In this document: positions 54,833 through 64,000 of the stretch, piece by piece
Position numbering within the stretch: the stretch's first letter is position 1
How the letters are laid out: each line of letters starts with the position of its first letter
Origin: Achatina immaculata
Taxonomy: Eukaryota; Mollusca; Gastropoda; Stylommatophora; Achatinidae
Assembly: GCA_009760885.1 (NCBI GenBank)
Contig: CM019700.1
Span: forward strand, 3,318,993-3,382,992
Reading direction: 5' to 3'
Length of the DNA: 64,000 nucleotides
Translations under genes and position numbers: made by a program
Notes under the pieces: model-generated
What the model was told of the DNA's origin: nothing
The model's input: the letters and a program-made list of their open reading frames with translations, nothing else
Database searches by the model: none

Positions 54833-55104
54833 ATAAAAGACACTTTGGAATGTCAGCTGAGGCAAAGGTTAAAGCCATGAAGACTAGCGATTAGCTTTTC
54901 CGCCCAGCATCTGGTCTGATCTAATGCTCAGTGAAATTCAGGAGGCAGCGTAAATGTCAATTATAATAACGTAGATGTAGAAAACTTGGAATACCTCAAA
55001 AGACGATGTTTAACATTTGACCCGGATATTGATCCTGTTTCTATGAATGCTAATACAGTCGTAGATAAGACGTTTTTTCTGCTGTCGACTTTCTCTGACT
55101 TCGA
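54833..55104 (+). promoter_or_regulatory. Upstream region of QSOX exon 1 (inferred 5' UTR and promoter)
   Basis: Unique, non-repetitive sequence between the LINE and the QSOX start codon. A promoter must act from here or further upstream, possibly past the LINE. No clear TATA box or initiator could be assigned; a CCAAT box was not evident. Confidence 0.3.
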
Positions 55105-55336
55105 ATGCTTCGACTGTATATTTTAGTAGCTAGCTTTGGAATATGTTTTTCTTATAAAGATGGGCTGTATGCAACAGAAGACGATGATGTGAGGATTCTG
55201 AATAGTGACTCGTTTAAAGCCAGTGTATGGGATAGAAGCCCTGGTCAACTGTGGGTTGTGGAGTTTTACAATAGTTGGTGCGGACACTGTATCAAGTTTG
55301 CTCCGACCTGGAGGAGGGTAGCCATTGACTATAAAG
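55105..55336 (+). CDS. QSOX1-like: Quiescin sulfhydryl oxidase (QSOX), first coding exon
   Basis: QSOX enzymes form disulfides in secreted proteins and pass electrons to FAD and oxygen; they act in the secretory pathway. The exon encodes 77 full codons. Residues 1-16 (MLRLYILVASFGICFS) form a signal peptide. A short SYKDGLYATEDDDVRILNSD stretch follows, matching the 'LY ... D.V..L' start of the QSOX thioredoxin domain. Then comes LWVVEFYNSWCGHCIKFAPT (about residues 51-70) with the CGHC redox site of the first Trx domain, and WRRVAIDYK. The frame then meets AAAG|GTGAGC, a strong splice donor (phase 1). ATG choice rests on the signal peptide; its context is weak. Trx2, helical spacer and Erv/FAD domains are not in the window. 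Protein disulfide isomerase is less likely because PDI domains continue differently after CGHC. Confidence 0.88.
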
Positions 55337-55484
55337 GTGAGCGTTTTGCCATTAAATCTGCAAAAACCAATAACATATTAGTAGACTCAGCTTGCAGAAC
55401 GAACTGGGGGGGGGGGGGGGGGGCGGAGAGGGTGTCGCAGCAGAGAGGACTTCTTCTGTCCATCTTCCTATCTTCAAGAAATAA

Positions 55485-55860
55485 CTAAATTTGTATCAGA
55501 ACGAAAAAAAAAAACATATTAATGCTGGACTGATGATTTAAACATTCTTGCAGCCAAAAACAAGTACAAAACAGTAATATTGCTGAGTTTCCAGTAAACA
55601 CTTCATGGTTCATTGTTACATTTATTGCACATTTTGCTCTGTGTACTGTAAGTTTTCCCTCACATTGGGTGTAGATTATGGTCTTCTTGCTGTGTTTTCC
55701 TTTTCCATGTGTGGTTTTGCCAACTTTTTTTTTATTCTTCTGTCTTTGAAATGCTTCTCGGACACAAGTGATACTTTCCTTGGCCACAGCAAGCATACTC
55801 GGTTTGTGTTTCTTGGCGCCTCAAAATTTCCTTGATGGCTCTGGTTACCTTTTTCTGCAG
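55485..55860 (-). pseudogene. Unrecognised reverse-strand frame, possibly a transposase relic
   Basis: On the reverse strand a 103-codon frame contains KHSKKTIIYTQCEGKLTVHR and AKCAINVTMNHEVF. The spacing of the remaining C and H residues after KKTIIY is loosely like the cysteine-rich C-terminal domain of piggyBac transposases, but several expected cysteines are missing. Upstream (55800-55860) the reading frame shifts into AIKEILRRQETQTEYAC. No host gene function is claimed. It is duplicated at 57224-57600. Confidence 0.25.
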
Positions 55861-55921
55861 TCCTGCAGCGTTGTGTGTTATCTCCTCAGTGGCTGGTTTT
55901 GTTAGTTCTCACAGGTAGCGA

Positions 55922-56172
55922 TATTTTCTGTTCCTTAGCTAGTTCTTGCAAATAATGATGTCTTTTGTTGTAGGTTCCTTAGCTAGTTCTTGCAAATAAT
56001 AATGTCTTTTGTTGTAGTTTCCTCAGCTAGTTCTTGCAAATAATGATGTCTTTTGTTGTAGGTTCCTCAGCTAGTTCTTGCAGATAATGATGTCTTTTGT
56101 TGTAGGTTCCTTAGCTAGTTCTTGCAAATAATGATGTCTTTTGTTGTAGGTTCCTTAGCTAATTCTCACAGG
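55922..56172. repeat. Minisatellite, 43 bp unit, about 5.5 copies (copy 1)
   Basis: Unit TTGTAGGTTCCTTAGCTAGT plus TCTTGCAAATAATGATGTCTTT. Duplicated at 57661-57911. Confidence 0.95.
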
Positions 56173-56389
56173 AAAAGTAATCTTTTGTTGTGTTTCTTCT
56201 CGTTCCGTGATGGGAAACAAATTTCTCAAAACATTCACATACTGTCTTTACTTTCCCTTCACTTTGAACACTTTACCTTCCCTCACTATATTCTGAACAT
56301 CACATATGATGGCATACATATGTATGAAGGCTTAGACATATATAATCTTCCAACCCCCCCCCTCTCTCTCTCCCTCCCTCCCCCTGAAC

Positions 56390-56690
56390 CTTAGGTGCCC
56401 ACGGCACATGGGCCTCTGCAAATGTTTTCCACAAACACCTGTCCTTTGCCTTTTTTTCCGCTCTTGCCCAGGTGAGCCCTCTATTGCACAGCATCCTCTC
56501 TCTGTTGTTCTTCTCCATGTCTCTTTTGGTCTATCCTTACTTCTGTTCCCTTGTGGCGTCCATCTTAGTACTATTTTTGGTAGTGAGTCATCAGTCACCC
56601 AGAGTACATGTCCCAACCATCGCCAGTGACTTTCAGCTTTCCAGCCTAGCAGTGAATATATCACATTGCACATCATCATTCACAGATAAC
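56390..56690 (-). mobile_element. LINE family B, C-terminal end (intron copy 1)
   Basis: On the reverse strand: ESHWRWLGHVLWVTDDSLPK, IVLRWTPQGNRSKDRPKETW, RRTTERGCCAIEGSPGQERK (frameshifted relative to the copy at 58130) and the region equal to 1-115. A pyrimidine run at 56355-56388 is the reverse of the (GA)n tail. Confidence 0.87.
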
Positions 56691-56884
56691 ACTACATCAC
56701 AAGATGAATTATCTGAATCAACCGGAGATAGAATATTATCACGTTCTGCATCTGTGTCCTCACTATGACATCTTCCAGCTGACTAAACAATCATTCGCTG
56801 CTGCAGAATCAGAAGACAGTTTCACCAACTTGTTTTCCGTAACAACTCCACAAGCCCATTTCAGAAAAAAAAAACATGCACAAA

Positions 56885-57046
56885 GTATCAGTACATGAAA
56901 TAAGCACATCCACAGCATTAGTAAAAACACACCCACAGCATTAATAAACACACATCTACAGCATAAGTAAACATACCCACGCATCAGTAAAAATACACCC
57001 ACACCATCAGTAAACACACCCACACCATCAGTAAATACACACTTCA
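56885..57046. repeat. 23 bp minisatellite, left end
   Basis: Diverged units of CACACCCACAGCATTAGTAA type, cut by the start of duplication copy 2. Confidence 0.9.
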
Positions 57047-57047
57047 T

Positions 57048-57077
57048 CCTGGAGGAGGGTAGCCATTGACTATAAAG
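57048..57077 (+). pseudogene. Duplicated 3' end of QSOX exon 1 with splice donor
   Basis: The last 30 coding bases (from TGGAGGAGGGTAGCC) and the AAAG|GTGAGC donor are identical to 55307-55336. There is no acceptor or start codon attached, so it should not be an exon on its own, but the donor is a potential decoy. Confidence 0.85.
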
Positions 57078-58129
57078 GTGAGCGTTTTGCCATTAAATCT
57101 GCAAAAACCAATAACATATTAGTAGACTCAGCTTGCAGAACGAACTGGGGGGGGGGGGGGGGGGCGGAGAGGGTGTCGCAGCAGAGAGGACTTCTTCTGT
57201 CCATCTTCCTATCTTCAAGAAATAACTAAATTTGTATCAGAACGAAAAAAAAACATATTAATGCTGGACTGATGATTTAAACATTCTTGCAGCCAAAAAC
57301 AAGTACAAAACAGTAATATTGCTGAGTTTCCAGTAAACACTTCATGGTTCATTGTTACATTTATTGCACATTTTGCTCTGTGTACTGTAAGTTTTCCCTC
57401 ACATTGGGTGTAGATTATGGTCTTCTTGCTGTGTTTTCCTTTTCCATGTGTGGTTTTGCCAACTTTTTTTTTATTCTTCTGTCTTTGAAATGCTTCTCGG
57501 ACACAAGTGATACTTTCCTTGGCCACAGCAAGCATACTCGGTTTGTGTTTCTTGGCGCCTCAAAATTTCCTTGATGGCTCTGGTTACCTTTTTCTGCAGT
57601 CCTGCAGCGTTGTGTGTTATCTCCTCAGTGGCTGGTTTTGTTAGTTCTCACAGGTAGCGATATTTTCTGTTCCTTAGCTAGTTCTTGCAAATAATGATGT
57701 CTTTTGTTGTAGGTTCCTTAGCTAGTTCTTGCAAATAATAATGTCTTTTGTTGTAGTTTCCTCAGCTAGTTCTTGCAAATAATGATGTCTTTTGTTGTAG
57801 GTTCCTCAGCTAGTTCTTGCAAATAATGATGTCTTTTGTTGTAGGTTCCTTAGCTAGTTCTTGCAAATAATGATGTCTTTTGTTGTAGGTTCCTTAGCTA
57901 ATTCTCACAGGAAAAGTAATCTTTTGTTGTGTTTCTTCTCGTTCCGTGATGGGAAACAAATTTCTCAAAACATTCACATACTGTCTTTACTTTCCCTTCA
58001 CTTTGAACACTTTACCTTCCCTCACTATATTCTGAACATCACATATGATGGCATACATAAGTATGAAGGCTTAGACATGTATAATCTTCCAACCCCCCCC
58101 CTCTCTCTCCCTTCCTCCCCCTGAACCTT

Positions 58130-58425
58130 AGGTGCCCACGGCACATGAGCCTCTGCAAATGTTTTCCACAAACACCTGTCCTTTGCCTTTTTTTCCGCTC
58201 TTGCCCAGGTGAGCCCTCTGTTGCTCAGCATCCTCTCTCTGTTGTTCTTCTCCATGTCTCTTTTGGTCTACCCTTACTTCTGTTCCCCTGTGGTGTCCAT
58301 CTTAGTGCTATTTTTGGTAGTGAGTCATCAGTCACCCAGAGTACATGTCCCAACCATTGCCATTGACTTTCAACTTTCCAGCCTAGCAGTGAATATATCA
58401 CATTGCACATCTTCATTCACAGATA
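58130..58425 (-). mobile_element. LINE family B, C-terminal end (intron copy 2)
   Basis: On the reverse strand: ESQWQWLGHVLWVTDDSLPK, IALRWTPQGNRSKGRPKETW, RRTTERMLSNRGLTWARAEK, KAKDRCLWKTFAEAHVPWAP. This copy keeps a single frame across the region where copy 1 is shifted. Confidence 0.88.
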
Positions 58426-58629
58426 ACACTACATCACAAGATGAATTATCTGAATCAACCGGAGATAGAATATTATCACGTTCTGCATCTGTGTCCTCAC
58501 TATGACATCTTCCAGCTGACTAAACAATCATTCGCTGCTGCAGAATCAGAAGACAGTTTCACCAACTTGTTTTCCGTAACAACTCCACAAGCCCATTTCA
58601 GAAAAAAAAAAACATGCACAAAGTATCAG

Positions 58630-59282
58630 TACATGAAATAAGCACATCCACAGCATTAGTAAAAACACACCCACAGCATTAATAAACACACATCTACAGC
58701 ATAAGTAAACATACCCACGCATCAGTAAAAATACACCCACACCATCAGTAAACACACCCACACCATCAGTAAATACACACTTCATCAATAAACACACACC
58801 TACAGCATCAGTAAACACACACCCACAGCATCAGTAAACACACCCACAGCATCAGTAAACACACACCCACAACATCAGTAAACACACCCACAACATCAAT
58901 AAACACACACCCACAACATCAATAAACACACACCTACAGCATCAGTAAACACACACCCACAGCATCAGTAAACACACACCCCAGCATCAGTAAACACACA
59001 CCCACAGCATCAGTAAACACACACCCACAGCATCAGTAAACACACACACCCACAGCATCAGTAAACACACACCCACAGCATCAGTAAACACACACCCACA
59101 GCATCAATAAACACACACCCACAGCATCAGTAAACACACACCCACAGCATCAGTAAACACACACCCACAGCATCAGTAAACATACCCACAGCATCAGTAA
59201 ACACACACCCACAGCATCAGTAAACACACACCCACAGCATCAGTAAACACACACCCACAGCATCAGTAAACACACACCCACA
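58630..59282. repeat. Minisatellite, 23 bp unit (21-25 bp variants), about 28 copies
   Basis: Unit CACACACCCACAGCATCAGT plus AAA. Variation is mostly gain or loss of CA dinucleotides. Confidence 0.95.
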
Positions 59283-60662
59283 TTTGCAATGACTCCTGTG
59301 CACACTTGTAGGAACAAACCGACCTGAAAGTCCAGAAATAACCGTTTACGTGCCATCTGTTGAAAAATTATTTGCATCTTGTCACTGGGGGCGGGGGGAT
59401 ATTTTGTGCCCACCACAAAACAAAGAAAGTTTCTGAGAAATGACAACATTCAAATTATACAAACATAAAGTATATGCTTAAGCTCAACATATTCAGCAAT
59501 AATTGTATTTTTAAGAACATTAACCAGATGATCAGTATGGTAAATACACAAACTAAGATATGGTGGGCAGAGAGTGTTCCTCCCCCAGGTTGTGTGAGGG
59601 TTAAAGTTTGAGCAAAATGTGTTTGATTAGCATATCCTAAAATTCTGTGTGTGGATGAGCATTGTCATGAAAGAGCAACACGGCCTTTGCCAGCATTCCA
59701 GAACAGTGATGTCTTGATGGCAGCTGGAGAATGTTCCAGTGTTGCACTATACACAGCTGCGTTGATTGTTGTTCCCCTGTTTTAGGAAACCAACCAGCAA
59801 CACACCTTTCTGATCTCAGGCAGCGATCACTTTGCCAACAGATGGCACAGCCTCGAACGTCCTGATTCGCGGGGAGCCCAGATAGTTCCAGTCCGAGCTT
59901 GCAGTTCTAGGATGCCGTGGTGAACCCATGCCTCATCATCAGTGACAGTACGTTCCAGAATATCTCAGCCATGAATGGCATGTTGTTGCAGGAATGACAT
60001 TGTATGTACCATTCTCTTTGCCTTGTGTCCTTGGAAAGGGCTTGGTTGGGGTGGGGGGAGCATCATGCACACACTTTTTGAAATCCCAACAGCACAATCA
60101 TTGTGGACACTGTTCCTCGTGACAGACTGAGGTCTTGCATTAGTTTGTTCACAGTCATGGGTCTGTTTTTCAGTATCACATGTTCAGTGTGCTCTTTATT
60201 CACTGCTGCACTTACTGTCATGGGTCTGCACTTTGTGCCACATCACTGGCTGTCATGGGTCTGCACTCTGTGCCACATTACTGGCTGTCATGGGTCTGCA
60301 CTCTGTGCCACATCACTGGTTGTCATGGGTTTGCACTTTGTGCCACATCACTGACTGTCATGAGCCTGCATTTTGTGCCACATCACTGGCTGTCATTTGC
60401 CTGATTGAAAATTCTACACAGTTTTGCCACACACTATTAACTTATCACACCGTCTCCATAGACTTCCACCAGCTGGCATCTGCTTCACATTCAAAAATCA
60501 TAACACAGCACAAACCTTCTATTTTGATCACAGCTCTAGTCGAGTCTCCATCTTTCACTGATGTTGCCTAGATGGTCTTGCACATTGTAGCCATCTGGCG
60601 TGACATTGCCAACTGACAAATATGGAAAATTCCATAACCATGCCCATTAGTCTGGCTTTTCA
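59283..60662 (-). pseudogene. Mariner-like transposase pseudogene (copy 1)
   Basis: Read on the reverse strand, pieces appear in several frames in the order of a mariner transposase: QLVEVYGDGVIS (60430-60500), RPMTVNKLMQDFSLSRGTVS and LGFQKVCA (60040-60170), HKAKRM, LSFLQQHAIHG, TDDEAWVHHG (first D region, near 59930), TGTIWAPRE, TTINAAVYSATLEHS, and LLFHDNAHPHTE (second D, near 59655-59690). The third catalytic D was not found. Many frameshifts. A five-unit 35 bp array (60216-60395) sits between the first helix-turn-helix and the RPMTV segment. Confidence 0.82.
60216..60395. repeat. 35 bp minisatellite inside mariner copy 1, about 5 copies
   Basis: Unit CTGTCATGGGTCTGCACTTT plus GTGCCACATCACTGG. 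It is the short version of the array at 61932-63372. Confidence 0.95.
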
Positions 60663-60671
60663 CTTCTATGT

Positions 60672-61003
60672 AAACACACACCCACAGCATCAGTAAACAC
60701 ACACCCACAGCATCAGTAAACACACCCACAGCATCAGTAAACACACACCCCAGCATCAGTAAACACACACACCCACAGCATCAGTAAACACACACCCACA
60801 GCATCAGTAAACACACACCCACAGCATCAATAACACACACCCACAGCATCAGTAACACACCCACAGCATCAGTAAACACACACCCACAGCATCAGTAAAC
60901 ACACCCACAGCATCAGTAAACACACACCCACAGCATCAGTAAACACACACCCACAGCATCAGTAAACACACACCCACAGCATCAGTAAACACACACCCAC
61001 ATT
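60672..61003. repeat. 23 bp minisatellite, second block, about 15 copies
   Basis: Same unit as 58630-59282. It begins in the middle of mariner flanking sequence at the duplication junction, where TGTAAA of the mariner end and AGTAAA of the array overlap. Confidence 0.95.
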
Positions 61004-63655
61004 TGCAATGACTCCTGTGCACACTTGTAGGAACAAACCGACCTGAAAGTCCAGAAATAACCGTTTACGTGCCATCTGTTGAAAAATTATTTGCATCTTG
61101 TCACTGGGGGCGGAGGGATATTTTGTGCCCACCATGAAACAAAGAAAGTTTCTGAGAAATGACAACATTCAAATTATACAAACATAAAGTATATGCTTAA
61201 GCTCAACATATTCAGCAATAATTGTATTTTTAAGAACATTAACCAGATGATCAGTATGGTAAATACACAAACTAAGATATGGTGGGCAGAGAGTGTTCCT
61301 CCCCCAGGTCGTGTGAGGGTTAAAGTTTGAGCAGAATGTGTTTGATTAGCATATCCTAAAATTCTGTGTGTGGATGAGCATTGTCATGAAAGAGCAACAC
61401 GGCCTTTGCCAGCATTCCAGAACAGTGATGTCTTGATGGCAGCTGGAGAATGTTCCAGTGTTGCACTATACACAGCTGCGTTGATTGTTGTTCCCCTGTT
61501 TTAGGAAACCAACCAGCAACACACCTTTCTGATCTCAGGCAGCGATCACTTTGCCAACAGATGGCACAGCCTCGAACGTCCTGATTCACGGGGAGCCCAG
61601 ATAGTTCCAGTCCGAGCTTGCAGTTCTAGGATGCCGTGGTGAACCCATGCCACATCATCAGTGACAGTACGTTCCAGAATATCTCAGCCATGAATGGCAT
61701 GTTGTTGCAGGAATGACAATGTATGTACCATTCTCTTTGCCTTGTGTCCTTGGAAAGGGCTTGGTTGGGGTGGGGGGAGCATCATGCACACACTTTTTGA
61801 AATCCCAACAGCACAATCATTGTGGACACTGTTCCTCGTGACAGACTGAAGTCTTGCATTAGTTTGTTCACAGTCATGGGTCTGTTTTTCAGTATCACAT
61901 GTTCAGTGTGCTCTTTATTCACTGCTGCACTTACTGTCATGGGTCTGCACTTTGTGCCACATCACTGGCTGTCATGAGTCTGCACTTTGTGCCACATCAC
62001 TGGCTGTCATGGGTCTGCACTTTGTGCCACATCACTGGCTGTCATGGGTCTGCACTCTGTGCCACATCACTGGCTGTCATGGGTCTGCACTCTGTGCCAC
62101 ATCACTGGCTGTCATGGGTCTGCACTCTGTGCCACATCACTGACTGTCATGGGTCTGCACTCTGTGCCACATCAATGGCTGTCATGGGTCTGCACTTTGT
62201 GTCACATCACTGGCTGTCATGGGTCTGCACTTTGTGCCACATCACTGGCTGTCATGAGTCTGCACTTTGTGCCACATCACTGGCTGTCATGGGTCTGCAC
62301 TCTGTGCCACATCACTGGCTGTCATGGGTCTGCACTTTGTGCCACATCACTGGCTGTCATGAGTCTGCACTTTGTGCCACATCACTGGCTGTCATGAGTC
62401 TGCACTTTGTGCCACATCACTGGCTGTCATGAGTCTGCACTTTGTGCCACATCACTGGCTGTCATGGGTCTGCACTTTGTGCCACATCACTGGCTGTCAT
62501 GAGTCTGCACTCTGTGCCACATCACTGGCTGTCATGGGTCTGCACTTTGTGCCACATCACTGGCTGTCATGAGTCTGCACTCTGTGCCACATCACTGGTT
62601 GTCATGGGTTTGCACTTTGTGCCACATCACTGACTGTCATGGGTTTGCACTTTGTGCCACATCACTGGCTGTCATGGGTTTGCACTTTGTGCCACATCAC
62701 TGACTGTCATGGTCTGCACTTTGTGCCACATCACTGGCTGTCATGGGTCTGCACTCTGTGCCACATCACTGACTGTCATGGGTCTGCACTCTGTGCCACA
62801 TCAATGGCTGTCATGGGTCTGCACTTTGTGTCACATCACTGGCTGTCATGGGTCTGCACTTTGTGCCACATCACTGGCTGTCATGAGTCTGCACTTTGTG
62901 CCACATCACTGGCTGTCATGGGTCTGCACTCTGTGCCACATCACTGGCTGTCATGGGTCTGCACTTTGTGCCACATCACTGGCTGTCATGAGTCTGCACT
63001 TTGTGCCACATCACTGGCTGTCATGAGTCTGCACTTTGTGCCACATCACTGGCTGTCATGAGTCTGCACTTTGTGCCACATCACTGGCTGTCATGGGTCT
63101 GCACTTTGTGCCACATCACTGGCTGTCATGAGTCTGCACTCTGTGCCACATCACTGGCTGTCATGGGTCTGCACTTTGTGCCACATCACTGGCTGTCATG
63201 AGTCTGCACTCTGTGCCACATCACTGGTTGTCATGGGTTTGCACTTTGTGCCACATCACTGACTGTCATGGGTTTGCACTTTGTGCCACATCACTGGCTG
63301 TCATGGGTTTGCACTTTGTGCCACATCACTGACTGTCATGAGCCTGCATTTTGTGCCACATCACTGGCTGTCATTTGCCTGATTGAAAATTCTACACAGT
63401 TTTGCCACACACTATTAACTTATCACACCGTCTCCATAGACTTCCACCAGCTGGCATCTGCTTCACATTCAAAAATCATAACACAGCACAAACCTTCTAT
63501 TTTGATCACAGCTCTAGTCGAGTCTCCATCTTTCACTGATGTTGCCTAGATGGTCTTGCACATTGTAGCCATCTGGCGTGACATTGCCAACTGACAAATA
63601 TGGAAAATTCCATAACCATGCCCATTAGTCTGGCTTTTCACTTCTATGTAAAATT
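61003..63655 (-). pseudogene. Mariner-like transposase pseudogene (copy 2)
   Basis: Same transposase pieces as copy 1, with a few single-base differences (e.g. FMVGTKYPSAPSDK versus FVVGTKYPPAPSDK downstream). Its 5' flank, 63645-63690 on the reverse strand, reads GGGGTGTCTCAAAAGCAATT, resembling a mariner terminal repeat, and is absent from copy 1 because the duplication junction lies before it. The 3' terminal repeat is not seen; the element ends against the 23 bp array. Confidence 0.82.
61932..63372. repeat. 35 bp minisatellite inside mariner copy 2, about 41 copies, 629 bp higher-order
   Basis: Unit identical to 60216-60395. Variants GGGTCTGCACTTT, GAGTCTGCACTTT, GGGTCTGCACTCT and GTCACATC form a pattern that repeats with a 629 bp offset (about 62013-62641 versus 62642-63270), equal to 18 units minus one base (a lost G near 62711). 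It lies between two parts of the transposase pseudogene. Confidence 0.97.
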
Positions 63656-64000
63656 GCTTTTGAGACACCCCTCATATTTGTTGCTAAGTAATACTTCTTT
63701 ATTGGGTTCACATATTGCCATCTAGTCTCAAAATATTTATGATATTCTTCACTTCCTTCTTTTATGATTCAGGTGAGAGAGATCAAGAGGGAAATATCTG
63801 GATTATTAGACCAAGTGGCAGCTGAGAAGGGAGATGGTATATCTGAGTATAAAGAGACATAGACCTAACAAAGATAATCTGACACTTACTCCTACCAGCA
63901 TGGCGTCTGATCATGATATTTCTAACCTCATTGCTGTAAATTTGGTTCGTTCTGTATAAAGTGATATGTGTCATGTTTTATGTCATGTATTTTGTCCGTT
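63656..64000. other. Intronic sequence, no recognised feature
   Basis: Unique AT-rich sequence, presumably still QSOX intron 1. A pyrimidine tract ending in ATTCAG at 63765-63770 or so could mimic an acceptor, but the following codons do not match the expected QSOX Trx continuation. Confidence 0.4.

Larger units (their letters stand above)
55307..57047. repeat. Tandem duplication of 1.74 kb, copy 1 (starts inside the QSOX exon)
   Basis: The block from the last 30 bases of the QSOX exon through the early intron is repeated at 57048-58786. It carries a G-run, a possible transposase relic, a 43 bp minisatellite, a LINE B fragment and part of the 23 bp array. The copies differ by a few substitutions and run-length changes. 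Confidence 0.95.
57048..58786. repeat. Tandem duplication of 1.74 kb, copy 2
   Basis: Near-identical second copy. It begins with 30 bases of QSOX exon 1 sequence and its donor, then the G-run, the possible transposase relic (57224-57600), the 43 bp minisatellite (57661-57911) and a LINE B end. It merges on the right into the long 23 bp array. Confidence 0.95.
60674..63655. repeat. Second copy of a 1.72 kb tandem duplication, expanded
   Basis: The unit at about 58955-60673 (23 bp array plus mariner) is repeated from 60674. Offsets are constant (1719 bp) from 59281/61000 to 60216/61935. The second copy is longer only because its internal 35 bp array grew. Confidence 0.92.

Noticed and set aside
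55105..55488. Reading the QSOX frame through to the stop at 55486-55488 as a 127-codon protein
   Set aside because: The Trx similarity stops at residue 77, exactly at AAAG|GTGAGC, and the following codons are low-complexity (G-run). Splicing is the better explanation.
61899..63061. Frames rich in C and H (HITGCHGSALCATSLAVMGL) that look like metal-binding repeats
   Set aside because: The periodic C and H residues come from the 35 bp unit read in three frames; three units give 35 residues. The array lies inside a dead transposase on the other strand.
63765..63862. Possible QSOX exon 2 after a pyrimidine tract ending in ATTCAG
   Set aside because: The translation (VREIKREISGLLDQVAAEKG) does not resemble the expected QSOX continuation with its CxxxxxxC region, and no donor fits at its end.

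Overview
The window is animal nuclear DNA. It has an intron-bearing gene start, animal-type DNA transposons (Tc1, mariner, hAT-like and piggyBac-like ends), many 5'-truncated non-LTR retrotransposons, tRNA-derived SINEs, and a very large share of minisatellite DNA. The mix of LINE fragments, SINEs and AT-rich 30-43 bp minisatellites suggests a mollusc, perhaps a gastropod, but this is inference. No bacterial operons, ribosome binding sites, CRISPR arrays or rRNA genes were seen.

Only one host gene is supported: the first coding exon of a quiescin sulfhydryl oxidase (QSOX) at 55105-55336 (+), with signal peptide, thioredoxin WCGHC active site and splice donor. Its remaining exons must lie beyond the right edge, so 55337-64000 is probably the start of a first intron longer than 8.6 kb. 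Everything to the left is repeat-rich and without a recognisable host gene.

Layout. 1-13 kb: transposon remnants and several short minisatellites (43, 30, 22, 40 and 39 bp units), a SINE inside a perfect 19 bp inverted repeat, a hAT-like MITE, a piggyBac-like MITE and a large hairpin. 13.1-19.1 kb: three minisatellites of 33, 34 and 39 bp units placed almost end to end. 19.1-28.3 kb: LINE and SINE modules, a 653 bp tandem duplication, and a Tc1 transposon split by a LINE with a target-site duplication. 28.8-33.4 kb: two overlapping tandem duplications (851 and 1645 bp) carrying the endonuclease and RT parts of a LINE. 34-36.4 kb: 30 bp and 34 bp minisatellites. 36.5-42.5 kb: LINE remnants, one nearly full length, and two SINEs head to head. 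42.7-46.3 kb: 39, 36 and 33 bp arrays that grade into one another, the first interrupted by an 842 bp insert. 47.2-49.5 kb: a 35 bp array. 49.7-54.8 kb: SINEs and a 1.9 kb tandem duplication carrying two LINE fragments. 55.1-64 kb: the QSOX exon, a 1.74 kb tandem duplication that copies the exon end and splice donor, a 23 bp array, and a mariner transposase pseudogene duplicated in tandem, in which an embedded 35 bp minisatellite grew from about 5 to about 41 units.

The genes do not form a pathway. The common theme is segmental tandem duplication at every scale, from units of tens of bases through higher-order repeats of 60-630 bp to modules of 0.65-1.9 kb, acting on a bed of dead transposons. 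LINE families are labelled A-F here only for cross-reference; clade assignment was not possible by eye. Boundaries of decayed elements are approximate, and copy numbers are array length divided by unit length.
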